Assembly: GCA_900554345.1 (NCBI GenBank)
Contig: USHH01000134.1
Coordinates: 1-6,256, forward strand
Origin: an uncultured Bacteroidales bacterium
GTDB lineage: Bacteria > Bacteroidota > Bacteroidia > Bacteroidales > Muribaculaceae
Length of the DNA stretch: 6,256 nt
Reading direction: 5' to 3'
Shown: positions 1-6,256 of the stretch, in pieces
Numbering within the stretch: the stretch's first letter is position 1
How the letters are laid out: the number at the start of each line of letters is the position of its first letter
Program-made: the position numbers and the translations under genes
Notes under the pieces: generated by a model
Databases searched by the model: none
What the model saw: the letters and a program-made list of their open reading frames with translations, nothing else
Told to the model about the DNA's origin: nothing

Positions 1-1637
1 GCACGGCCTCCGGCGACGTCGGTGGTGAAGAGCATCAGACCCCCGTCGCCGTCTGACGCTCCGTATCCGGCCACAGAGGGAGCGGGCTCCCAGGAGTAAT
101 GGCCGGAAGCGTCGGTGCCCCAGCAATTGTCAAACGCCGCGCCGGCGGCCGACTCGGCAAACGGCATAGCGTATGCCACGCCGAATGCAGTCAGACCGCT
201 GGCCGCCCCCTCCTCGCTCTCTCCTGCCTCGTTGCAGGCCTTTACCACAAAAGCCTTTACGGCCATCCCCTCGGGATCACACAGTCTCACGGTGGCCGAT
301 GTCCCGGCAACACCGGAGAGGAGAGAGGCTCCTGCGGTGTCATAGATATTGTAGCGCAATGTCGACGCGTCAACCGGATTGCCGTCGGCATCCGTAGCAG
401 GAGCGCTCCATTCCAGAATGGCCTCGCCGCAGGTGGAGCTTTCAATCGCCGTGAGACCTGTCGGTGCCGTCGGTATCCCGGGCGCCTGAGGCGTCTCTCC
501 GGCCTCTCCGACCTCCACGTTGTCGAGATAAAGACGATAGGCCCCGGCCGGACTCACACCGTGGAATCCGATGCAGTATATGCCGTCGGCATCGATTGTG
601 AAGTCGGCTGATTTCCTCGCACTCTCTACTCCGGTGATATCAGTCGCGGGCATCACCTCCGCGAGGCGGCTGCAGGCATCGGGAGCGGAGAAGAGGCCCA
701 CTTCCATCCGCTCGGTATAATATTCGGAGGCCGCCACATCGAATGCCACCCTCCATTCCCCCTTGCCGAGCAGCAGGGGAGGGGTGAAGAGATAGTCGTC
801 GGCATCCTCCGTGGGGGAATATTCCATCATGGCCCTTGAGCCGCCGTCGCCTCGATGGAGAGTCCATGTGCGGCCGTCGGCGTTACGGTCTTCCACGGTA
901 AGCCAGCCGAAAGAGTCCTCTGTCTCGAAATCCTCTCTCCAGGGAGCGGAAGTGTGTCCGGCCACAATCTCTTTCGTGCGTGCCGTCTCGCCGACGGCGT
1001 CGTGGAGCTTCGGCGCCACCGCATAGCTTATCTTCATGAGGGCGCCTTCCGGCAGGTCGATGGTGGCCGTGGTGTCGTGGAGCCCGCTATACTCCATCGA
1101 GCCGCCAGGATAACTGATTATATCGTAGGTCACCTCGGAAGGGTCAAACCATGCTCCGTGACTCCCCTTGACTGAAGGAGCCCACGTGAGTGTGGCTTTT
1201 CTCGCGCTGCGGACGATTTCAAGCCCTTTCACCGATTCAGGTGTGTCATATCCCACCCAGTGGAAGATTCGCGATTCAGGACCTTCTCCGGCGTCATTGC
1301 CACACACCGCGGCAAACTCATGCATGCCGGAAGCGGCCACCGCCACGGAGCATTCCGCCCGCTCCCCCGGCGCTCCCTCGCCGGAGGCTGCCGGCGTGCC
1401 GTCGACCGTCACAGCCCACCGCATCGACCCGGTGACCTGCGAGCCGTCGAAAAGGGTGGAGGGAAGAGTGAACGACAGTGTACCCCGGAGCTCCGGGCCG
1501 TCGAAGGCGAGGGTGAGCTCTCCGGGCGCGGCAGGTGCGGCGTTGTCGGCCGCCGGGGCCTCGATAAATGAGCCCACGCATTGCTCGCCGTGAGGCATCT
1601 CCGATACGGGCTCGGCGCTGCCGTCGGGCCCGCCCGC
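1..1637 (-). CDS. C-terminal segment of frameshifted secreted FN3 / choice-of-anchor-J surface protein (3' end beyond window)
   Basis: This is the continuation of the gene that starts at 2377, read in a different frame. I translated it codon by codon from 1637 to 3: 545 codons with no stop, running off the window. If one G is added to the G9 tract, these become residues 248-792. Domains in that numbering: a fibronectin-III-like domain about 285-372, a second about 378-474, then a choice-of-anchor-J / cleaved-adhesin-like beta-sandwich about 475-622 (opening APWREDFE, then DRNADGRTW, DADDYLFTPPL, closing YRLYLDNVEV), a third FN3 about 637-733 (PTAPTGLTAIES, ILEWSAP), and the start of a second anchor-J domain (MPFAESAAG, FDNCW, DGDGGLMLFTT). 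Such proteins are exported and surface-bound or secreted in Bacteroidota, often with a C-terminal sorting domain, which would lie outside this window. Ligand and function are unknown. The segment has no signal peptide of its own and is unlikely to be a separate gene; an internal ATG at 1598 exists but lies inside conserved-looking sequence. Confidence 0.8.
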
Positions 1638-2377
1638 CCCCCCCCAGGACACCGGTCGACGGCCCCCCGCAGCGGGCGCGTGGTCTCCGGGCCAGCCTGG
1701 AAATAATAGATGCATCCTGACGCCGGGTCGAAAGCAGCAGCGGTGGAATAGACCGACGGAGCGCCTGTGGCGCCCACTGCGGTGATGGCTCCGTCGCTCC
1801 TGTCTACCTGCAGCAGCGTGCCGTCGGGATCGAAGGCATATAGTGTGCCGTCGGAATCGAAGCAGAGGGCGAGGAAGCGGACGGGCAGGGATGCGCGGAT
1901 AGTGGTGCGACGTCCGGTGTCGATATCGATTGTGCCGAAGTCATGGCCCGAGGCGGCGTTGAGGAAGCATCCATACATCACGCCGGCCGTCTCGTCGTAG
2001 GCAAGGCATTCCGCCACACCGTCGGCAGAGCCGTCGATCGTGTCGAGGAGCTTCCCGTCGGCAAGATCAAGGATAGTATGTGTGACGGTGCCGACACCTG
2101 CGAAACCGGAATGTGTTGTGGTGAAATAGCGGTTGCCGGCCCTGGCGGCTCCACCGTTAGCCTCGAGGGCGGCGTTCAGCCACACAGGAGCAGGCTCGGA
2201 GTCTGGACTTGTGGGGTCGATGGCATATATGCCGTAGGGGAAATCGTCGGTGGTCCAGTCGCTGCTGTATATGACACAGAAACGAAGGTCGACGGGTGCG
2301 GCGCCAAGGGCCGCGACGGCACAGTATATGGCGGCAAGAGATGTGAGGAGGGCTGTCTTCAGCCTTGGAGTTTGCAT
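1409..2377 (-). CDS. N-terminal segment of secreted propeller/FN3 protein, frameshifted at a G9 tract
   Basis: As the sequence stands this frame encodes 322 residues, but only about the first 247 look genuine. Residues 1-27 form a signal peptide (R5 and K7, then a hydrophobic stretch, likely cleaved near GAA at 25-27). Cys19 is preceded by Tyr, so I do not read it as a lipobox. Residues 30-230 look like beta-propeller blades, with three similar hydrophobic-Asp-Gly units: AYDETAGVMYG (126-136), CFDSDGTLYAF (172-182) and AFDPASGCIYYF (215-226). The frame then crosses a run of nine G at codons 245-247 and becomes Pro/Arg/Ser-rich low-quality sequence until a TGA at 1409. The expected continuation (EMPHGEQ, then FN3 domains) is found in another frame from 1637 downwards. 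The ATG at 2377 is chosen because the signal peptide starts there. No Shine-Dalgarno sequence is seen. Role unknown; the architecture suggests an exported surface or adhesin-like protein. Confidence 0.75.
   Translation of the reverse strand: MQTPRLKTALLTSLAAIYCAVAALGAAPVDLRFCVIYSSDWTTDDFPYGIYAIDPTSPDSEPAPVWLNAALEANGGAARAGNRYFTTTHSGFAGVGTVTHTILDLADGKLLDTIDGSADGVAECLAYDETAGVMYGCFLNAASGHDFGTIDIDTGRRTTIRASLPVRFLALCFDSDGTLYAFDPDGTLLQVDRSDGAITAVGATGAPSVYSTAAAFDPASGCIYYFQAGPETTRPLRGAVDRCPGGGRAGPTAAPSPYRRCLTASNAWAHLSRPRRPTTPHLPRPESSPSPSTARSSGVHCRSLFPPPFSTARRSPGRCGGL
1637..1645 (-). repeat. G9 homopolymer at the frameshift site
   Basis: There are nine consecutive C on the plus strand (nine G in the coding strand) inside the surface-protein gene, in a GC-only neighbourhood that also has a G6 run at 1663-1668. 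The upstream frame has codon starts at positions equal to 1 mod 3 and the downstream frame at positions equal to 2 mod 3. Ten G, or seven G, would therefore join them in frame. With ten, the junction reads CPGGGAGGPDG. Confidence 0.9.
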
Positions 2378-2467
2378 GGCTTGGCGGGTATAGTGGTAAT
2401 CGACTGCAATTTAGTGATAAAATCCGACACGGCCAACTCATGAGCCATAAAAAGCGCGAAAAAACGG

Positions 2468-2492
2468 CAGGAGAGCCTTTTGGGCTCTCCTG
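2468..2492 (-). terminator. Rho-independent terminator of acpP-fabF
   Basis: A 10-bp perfect stem (2468-2477 with 2483-2492) with a 5-nt loop is followed on the minus strand by GCCG and then six T. It lies about 50 nt past the fabF stop. The plus-strand side has no T-run, so it acts in the fabF direction. It separates the fatty-acid unit from the surface-protein gene, which must therefore have its own promoter in 2378-2467. Confidence 0.85.
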
Positions 2493-2525
2493 TGCGGGTT
2501 GATATATCCAAAAACCGTAAATCCG

Positions 2526-2544
2526 AGACGGCGTCGCGCCGTCT
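2526..2544 (-). other. Hairpin overlapping the fabF stop codon
   Basis: A perfect 8-bp stem (AGACGGCG paired with CGCCGTCT) with a 3-nt loop starts at the last A of the fabF TAA. No immediate T-run follows (CGGATTTACGG, then five T), so it is a weak terminator at best. It could protect the mRNA 3' end or act in tandem with the hairpin at 2468-2492. Confidence 0.5.
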
Positions 2545-3809
2545 TATTCCTTGTATTTCTTCATGATTACGGCGGCGTTGTGTCCACCGAAACCGAAAGT
2601 ATTGGAAAGCACCGCGTTGATGTCGCGCTTCTGTGCCTTGTTGAATGTGAAATTGAGGTTGTAGTCCACCTCCGGGTCATTGTCTCCCTCCTCGTGGTTG
2701 ATTGTGGGGGGCACGATGCCGTCGTTGAGGGCCTTCACGCTGAAGACAGCCTCAAGGGCTCCGGCAGCGCCGAGCAGGTGGCCTGTCATCGACTTGGTGG
2801 AGCTGAGGTTCATCTCATAGGCGTGGTCGCCGAATACCTCCTTGATAGCCTTTGCCTCGCCGATATCGCCGACGGGGGTCGAGGTGCCGTGGAGGTTGAT
2901 GTAGTCGATCTCCTCGGGCTTCATGCCTGCGTCGCGCAGGGCGTTCTCCATCACGAGACGTGCGCCGAGACCTTCGGGATGTGTAGCCGTGATGTGGTAG
3001 GCGTCGGCGCTCATGCCTCCGCCCACTACCTCGGCATAGATATGCGCGCCGCGGGCCTTGGCGTGCTCGAGCTCCTCGAGCACGAGAGCTGCGGCACCCT
3101 CGCCGATCACGAATCCGTCGCGCGAGCCGGAGAAGGGACGCGAGGCGCCTTTCGGATCATCATTGCGGGTGGAGAGGGCCTTCATGGAGTTGAAGCCGCC
3201 CACACCGGCAGGATATATGGCAGCCTCCGCGCCGCCGGCCACAATGGCGTCGGCCATGCCGAGACGCACGTAGTTGAAGGCGTCGATCAGGGCGTTGTTG
3301 GAGGATGCGCAGGCCGATACCGTCGCGAAGTTGGGGCCGCGGAAGCCGTGGTCGATCGAGATATGGCCGGCCGCTATGTCGGCGATCATCTTGGGGATGA
3401 AGAAGGGGTTGTATTTGGGACCCTGCTCCTCGCCGTGGATTGCGAAATATCCGGCTTCCTCCTCAAAAGTATGGAGACCGCCGATGCCGGCGGCGAAAAT
3501 CACGCCGATACGGTTCTTGTCGAGGTTCTCGTTGTCGAGGTCGGCATCGTTGATGGCCTCACCGGCAGCCACGAGGGCATACATGGCGTAGAGGTCGAGC
3601 GTGCGGGCCTTCTTGCGGTCGAAATGCTCCGCAGGATTGAAATCCTTGAGCTCGCAGGCAAACTTGGTCTTGAACTTCGAGGCGTCGAAATGGGTGATGG
3701 GGCCGGCGCCGCTGACTCCGTTAACAGCGTTATCCCAGCTTTCCGCCACGTTCTTGCCGATAGGGGTAAGCGCGCCTAAGCCGGTGATCACTACTCTCTT
3801 TAATTCCAT
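2544..3809 (-). CDS. fabF: Beta-ketoacyl-ACP synthase II (FabF)
   Basis: Elongating condensing enzyme of type II fatty-acid synthesis in the cytoplasm. It condenses malonyl-ACP with an acyl-ACP, releasing CO2 and giving a 3-ketoacyl-ACP two carbons longer. The 421-residue length is close to the usual 410-420 of FabF. It begins with the typical KRVVITGLGALTPIG. The catalytic Cys167 lies in SACASSNN, His307 in LHGTSTPVGD, and Lys339 and His344 in STKSMTGHLLGAAG; the Gly-rich C-terminal loop NTFGFGGHN (403-411) is present. The complete Cys-His-His set separates FabF/FabB from FabH, and length and neighbour favour FabF over FabB. The ATG at 3809 fits the family N-terminus exactly. The gene follows acpP after 44 nt with no promoter or terminator visible between them, so it is probably cotranscribed. 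There is no Shine-Dalgarno sequence, as is usual in this phylum. Nothing appears damaged. Confidence 0.97.
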   Translation of the reverse strand: MELKRVVITGLGALTPIGKNVAESWDNAVNGVSGAGPITHFDASKFKTKFACELKDFNPAEHFDRKKARTLDLYAMYALVAAGEAINDADLDNENLDKNRIGVIFAAGIGGLHTFEEEAGYFAIHGEEQGPKYNPFFIPKMIADIAAGHISIDHGFRGPNFATVSACASSNNALIDAFNYVRLGMADAIVAGGAEAAIYPAGVGGFNSMKALSTRNDDPKGASRPFSGSRDGFVIGEGAAALVLEELEHAKARGAHIYAEVVGGGMSADAYHITATHPEGLGARLVMENALRDAGMKPEEIDYINLHGTSTPVGDIGEAKAIKEVFGDHAYEMNLSSTKSMTGHLLGAAGALEAVFSVKALNDGIVPPTINHEEGDNDPEVDYNLNFTFNKAQKRDINAVLSNTFGFGGHNAAVIMKKYKE

Positions 3810-3853
3810 ATTACGGATGGGATACGGTTTGGATTCTGATGGTTGGTTGTTTC

Positions 3854-4090
3854 TTACTTCTGGTGCTCTTCGATGTAGCTGATGGCGTCGCCGACGGTTG
3901 TGATCTTCTCAGCGTCCTCATCGGGGATCGTGATGCCGAATACTTTCTCGAACTCCATGATGAGCTCTACGGTATCGAGGGAATCTGCGCCGAGGTCTTT
4001 GCTGAACTCTGCAGAGGGGGTGACTTCATTCTCGTCAACGGTGAGCTTGTCGACGATTATGTTCTTGACCTTCTGTTCTACGTCTGACAT
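3854..4090 (-). CDS. acpP: Acyl carrier protein
   Basis: Small acidic carrier for growing acyl chains in fatty-acid synthesis. Its 78 residues match the family length. Ser37 in the DSL motif (GADSLDTVELIMEFEKVFG) is the attachment site for 4'-phosphopantetheine, added by holo-ACP synthase. The acidic helix II after it is the surface recognised by FabF and the other Fab enzymes. The first residues (MSDVEQKVKNIIVDKL) match AcpP, and the ATG at 4090 is the only sensible start. It is the first gene of the acpP-fabF unit, and its product is the direct substrate carrier for the next gene's enzyme. The upstream gap carries a Bacteroidota-type promoter element. A dedicated carrier for a secondary-metabolite pathway is unlikely given the fabF neighbour and the canonical sequence. 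Confidence 0.97.
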   Translation of the reverse strand: MSDVEQKVKNIIVDKLTVDENEVTPSAEFSKDLGADSLDTVELIMEFEKVFGITIPDEDAEKITTVGDAISYIEEHQK

Positions 4091-4140
4091 GATCTTGTAA
4101 TTTTTTTGATGGTTAATAATTAATTTTCGTAATTTCAGAG

Positions 4141-4150
4141 TGCAAAGTAA
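4141..4150 (-). promoter_or_regulatory. Candidate promoter -7 element for acpP
   Basis: On the minus strand the sequence reads TTACTTTGCA, one base off the Bacteroidota primary-sigma -7 consensus TAnnTTTG. It lies about 50 nt before the acpP start, which gives a 5' leader of roughly 45 nt. A partial -33 match (TTTC instead of TTTG, at 4171-4174) sits 20 nt upstream. A second, weaker match, AATCTTTGCA, occurs at 4201-4210. The surrounding DNA is AT-rich. No transcript data support the choice between them. Confidence 0.5.
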
Positions 4151-4178
4151 ATGAAAAATTTCCGTTTAGAGAAATATA

Positions 4179-4205
4179 TTGCACAATTTTTTTAATCTTG
4201 TGCAA
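4179..4205. repeat. 8-bp inverted repeat upstream of acpP
   Basis: TTGCACAA (4179-4186) and TTGTGCAA (4198-4205) are perfect reverse complements separated by 11 nt. The repeat lies between the two candidate -7 elements and overlaps the distal one. Its arrangement would suit binding of a dimeric regulator, or a weak hairpin if transcribed. No known operator is recognised. Confidence 0.45.
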
Positions 4206-4230
4206 AGATTTAAGCATTATTTACTCATAT

Positions 4231-4261
4231 AATAAGGGACGGCCTGTGACCGTCCCTTATT
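4231..4261 (-). terminator. Terminator hairpin after korAB
   Basis: A perfect 12-bp stem (AATAAGGGACGG paired with CCGTCCCTTATT) with a 7-nt loop lies 36 nt after the korB stop. On the minus strand the U-rich side is partly inside the stem (CTTATTATAT). On the plus strand it is followed by a better T-run (TTATTTTT), but no plus-strand gene ends here. I therefore assign it to korAB; it could work in both directions. Confidence 0.75.
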
Positions 4262-4296
4262 TTTAACATTCATTAACTTGCTGCCGTTATCCTTCC

Positions 4297-5322
4297 TCAC
4301 TCCACGGTCCAGGTCTCCGACGTGCGGAGCACCATGTCGCGGAGGTTGGCGAAGCCCTTCCTGGCCTTCACCTCGGCCACCTGCTGCTCTACGGCGCTCT
4401 CATAGCTGATGCCGTCGACGTCGCGGATCACGCCGATGGCGATCGGGAGCTCGACGCCGTTCATCAGGGCGAGCTGCTCGTGGAGCACGTAGCTCTGGCA
4501 GTGGGCGTCGTGCACGAGCACGTCGTCGATGGTGTAGCCGTCCTGGCCCACGGTGACGGCCTTGAGGCCGAAGCCGTCCTGCACCAGGCCTTTCTCCAGG
4601 TCTTTGCCGAAGAGCATCTTCTCGCCGTGGCGCAGATGGATGGTGTGGTCGAAGCGGTTGTCTTTCGAGCTCATGGAGTCGTAGATGCCGTTGTTGAAGA
4701 TGACGCAGTTCTGGAGCACCTCCACCACGGAAGCTCCCTTGTGGCGTGCGGCAGCCACCATCACCTCCTTCGTGGTGTCGAGGGCGATGTCGAAGCTGCG
4801 GGCGAAGAAGTTGCCGCGGGCGCCGAAGCAGAGCTCGGCGGGGATGAAGGGATCCTCGGTCGTGCCGTAAGGGCTCGACTTGGAGATGGTGCCGCGGGCG
4901 GAAGTCGGCGAATACTGGCCTTTCGTGAGACCGTAGATACGGTTGTTGAAGAGCAGTATGTTGATGTCGATGTTGCGGCGCAGGGCATGGATGAAGTGGT
5001 TGCCGCCGATGGCGAGGCCGTCGCCGTCGCCGCTGATCTGCCACACCGTGAGGTCGGGACGCGACACCTTGAGGCCCGTGGCGATGGCTGCCGCGCGGCC
5101 GTGGATGGTGTGCATGCCGTAGGTGTTCATGTAGTAGGGGAGGCGGGAGCTGCATCCGATACCGGAGATCACCGCTGTGTCGTGGGGCTCCACACCCACC
5201 TCGGCCATGGCCTTGTGGAGTGTGTTGAGTATGGCGTGGTCGCCACATCCGGGACACCAGCGCGGCGTTTGCTCGTTTTTGAAATCGCCGGGGGCGAATG
5301 TCTTTTCTACTGTGGGTTCCAT
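4297..5322 (-). CDS. korB: 2-oxoglutarate:ferredoxin oxidoreductase, beta subunit
   Basis: Beta subunit of a 2-oxoacid:ferredoxin oxidoreductase. It holds thiamine diphosphate and one [4Fe-4S] cluster, and interconverts 2-oxoglutarate + CoA with succinyl-CoA + CO2 using ferredoxin. The 341 residues include WCPGCGDH (22-29), GIGCSSR (54-60), the ThDP/Mg2+ motif GDGDGLAIGGNH (98-109) with NNRIYGLTKGQYSPTS (126-141), and a further Cys206 in EVLQNCVIFNNG. Cys23, Cys26, Cys57 and Cys206 have the spacing expected of the four cluster ligands in two-subunit archaeal-type enzymes. It starts 3 nt after the korA stop, so the subunits are made from one mRNA. The ATG at 5322 gives the normal N-terminus. 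In anaerobic Bacteroidota the reductive direction supplies 2-oxoglutarate for glutamate synthesis. Substrate is inferred from overall similarity; another 2-oxoacid cannot be excluded. Confidence 0.92.
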   Translation of the reverse strand: MEPTVEKTFAPGDFKNEQTPRWCPGCGDHAILNTLHKAMAEVGVEPHDTAVISGIGCSSRLPYYMNTYGMHTIHGRAAAIATGLKVSRPDLTVWQISGDGDGLAIGGNHFIHALRRNIDINILLFNNRIYGLTKGQYSPTSARGTISKSSPYGTTEDPFIPAELCFGARGNFFARSFDIALDTTKEVMVAAARHKGASVVEVLQNCVIFNNGIYDSMSSKDNRFDHTIHLRHGEKMLFGKDLEKGLVQDGFGLKAVTVGQDGYTIDDVLVHDAHCQSYVLHEQLALMNGVELPIAIGVIRDVDGISYESAVEQQVAEVKARKGFANLRDMVLRTSETWTVE

Positions 5323-5325
5323 GGA

Positions 5326-6256
5326 TTACTTGTTTTTAAGAATTTCTTTGACACCGTCTACAATCTCTTTCACGAGGAATGGCTGGCCCTCCACCTTGTT
5401 GATGCGGCGGATGTCCTTGCCGGGCATGTGCATCTGGAGGTAGTCGGCAAACATGCCGGTGTTGAGCTCGGCCACGATGATGTTGTTGAAGCGCGAGAGC
5501 TCCTCGATGGCGTTGGCTGGCATCGGGTTGATATATCTGAACTGTGCGAGAGCCACGGGAGTGCCCTCGGCGTTGAGCTCCGTCGCTGCAGTGAGCAGAT
5601 GGCCGTATGTGCCGCCCCAGCCCACGATCACGGTGTCGGCCTCGGGGTTGCCCATGATGGGGAGCGCCGGTATGTCGTCGGCGATGCGGGCGATCTTCTG
5701 GCGGCGGGTCTCCACCATGCGTGCGTGGTTGACGCCGTCGGTCGAGATCACGGAGGTGTCATAGTCCTTCTCGAGGCCGCCCACACGGTGCATGGCGCCC
5801 TCCATTCCGGGGAGAGCCCAGCAGCGTGCCAGCGATTCGTCGTCGCGGTTGTAGGGCTTCCAGCCCTGTGCGAGACGCTCCTTGGTGAGGAGGCGTGGCT
5901 TGATTTCGGGATAGTCCTTCTCGTCGGGTATGCGCCATGCGGAGCTGCCGTTGGCGATGAAGGCGTCGGTGAGCAGGATCACGGGGGTCATGTGCTCCAC
6001 GGCTATGCGTGCGGCCTCGAAAGCCATGTCGAAGCAGTCGGTGGGGCTCACGGCGGCGAGCACGCAGAGGGGCGACTCGCCGTTGCGGCCGTAGAGGGCC
6101 TGCATGAGGTCGGTCTGCTCGGTCTTGGTGGGAAGGCCGGTGGAGGGGCCTCCGCGCTGCACGTCGATGACCACGAGCGGGAGCTCGGCCATCACTGCGA
6201 GGCCGATGCCCTCGCTCTTAAGGGCGAGGCCGGGGCCGGAAGTGGAGGGCACGGCC
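5326..6256 (-). CDS. korA: 2-oxoglutarate:ferredoxin oxidoreductase, alpha subunit (5' end missing)
   Basis: Partner of the next gene; alpha and beta together form the active site. Only the C-terminal 310 codons are present; the frame is open to the window edge, and a GTG at 6252 is internal, not a start. The visible part opens with SGPGLALKSEGIGLA, then QRGGPSTGLPTKTEQTDL, the signature of the alpha-subunit pyrimidine-binding domain. It continues into LLTDAFIANGSSAWRIP, and a C-terminal Rossmann-like domain II (VIVGWGGTYGHLLTAATEL; VAELNTGMFADYLQ). Family members in this phylum are about 600-620 residues, with a gamma-like domain fused at the N-terminus, which would lie outside this window. 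The stop TAA is 3 nt before the korB ATG, indicating tight translational coupling. No defect is seen in the visible part. Assignment to 2-oxoglutarate rather than another 2-oxoacid is inference. Confidence 0.92.
   Translation of the reverse strand, partial: AVPSTSGPGLALKSEGIGLAVMAELPLVVIDVQRGGPSTGLPTKTEQTDLMQALYGRNGESPLCVLAAVSPTDCFDMAFEAARIAVEHMTPVILLTDAFIANGSSAWRIPDEKDYPEIKPRLLTKERLAQGWKPYNRDDESLARCWALPGMEGAMHRVGGLEKDYDTSVISTDGVNHARMVETRRQKIARIADDIPALPIMGNPEADTVIVGWGGTYGHLLTAATELNAEGTPVALAQFRYINPMPANAIEELSRFNNIIVAELNTGMFADYLQMHMPGKDIRRINKVEGQPFLVKEIVDGVKEILKNK

Noticed and set aside
99..611. Plus-strand open frames opposite the surface-protein gene
   Set aside because: The minus strand has a continuous, domain-bearing frame here; the plus-strand translations are composition-driven shadows.
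1318..1581. An 87-codon minus-strand frame downstream of the G9 tract
   Set aside because: It is Arg/Gly-rich and in a different frame from the FN3-coding one, which covers the same bases with recognisable domains.
2407..2436. Possible promoter for the surface-protein gene (TTG at 2434-2436, 20 nt, TAAATTG at 2407-2413, minus strand)
   Set aside because: The -7 match to TAnnTTTG is poor (about 6 of 8). A promoter must exist in this gap, but this one is not well enough supported to list.
3063..3083. Perfect 9-bp inverted repeat (GTGCTCGAG with CTCGAGCAC, 3-nt loop) inside fabF
   Set aside because: It follows from the codons for Leu-Glu-Glu-Leu-Glu-His in a conserved helix of FabF, so the protein explains it.
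2499..3779. A 426-codon open frame on the plus strand opposite fabF
   Set aside because: It is the antisense image of a certain gene, in GC-rich DNA where antisense frames stay open by codon bias. Its translation shows no recognisable domain.
4400..5257. A 285-codon minus-strand frame inside korB
   Set aside because: It is a frame-shifted reading of korB, rich in Arg, His and Pro, with no family resemblance; korB itself has all expected motifs.

Overview
The window looks like a chromosomal segment of an anaerobic gut-type Bacteroidota (Bacteroidales; I would guess a Muribaculaceae-like or related lineage, but the genus cannot be fixed from this sequence). The reasons are: start codons with no Shine-Dalgarno sequence in front of them, a Bacteroidota-type promoter element (TTACTTTGCA) before acpP, a KorAB-type 2-oxoacid:ferredoxin oxidoreductase, and a secreted protein with fibronectin-III and choice-of-anchor-J/cleaved-adhesin-like domains typical of this phylum. 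Coding DNA is GC-rich and the gap upstream of acpP is strongly AT-rich.

All supported genes are on the minus strand, so the order of transcription runs from high to low coordinates. (1) 6256-4297: the 3' part of korA, then korB after a 3-nt gap, ending in a 12-bp hairpin at 4231-4261. (2) 4296-4091: an AT-rich regulatory gap with a candidate acpP promoter and an 8-bp inverted repeat. (3) 4090-2544: acpP and fabF, a two-gene fatty-acid synthesis unit, followed by two hairpins (2526-2544 and 2468-2492); the second, with a T6 run, is a convincing terminator. (4) 2377-1: a large secreted multidomain protein. It begins with a signal peptide and a propeller-like domain, and is then interrupted by a frameshift at a run of nine G (minus strand). 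The rest of the protein continues in another frame to the window edge without a stop.

KorAB links succinyl-CoA and CO2 to 2-oxoglutarate using ferredoxin electrons. AcpP carries acyl chains and FabF extends them. These are housekeeping functions. The surface protein is unrelated to them and is the only accessory-like gene. I do not see a mobile element, CRISPR array, RNA gene or defence system. The most noteworthy signal is the G9 tract that splits the surface-protein gene: it is either a sequencing/assembly error, a real inactivating mutation, or a phase-variable switch.
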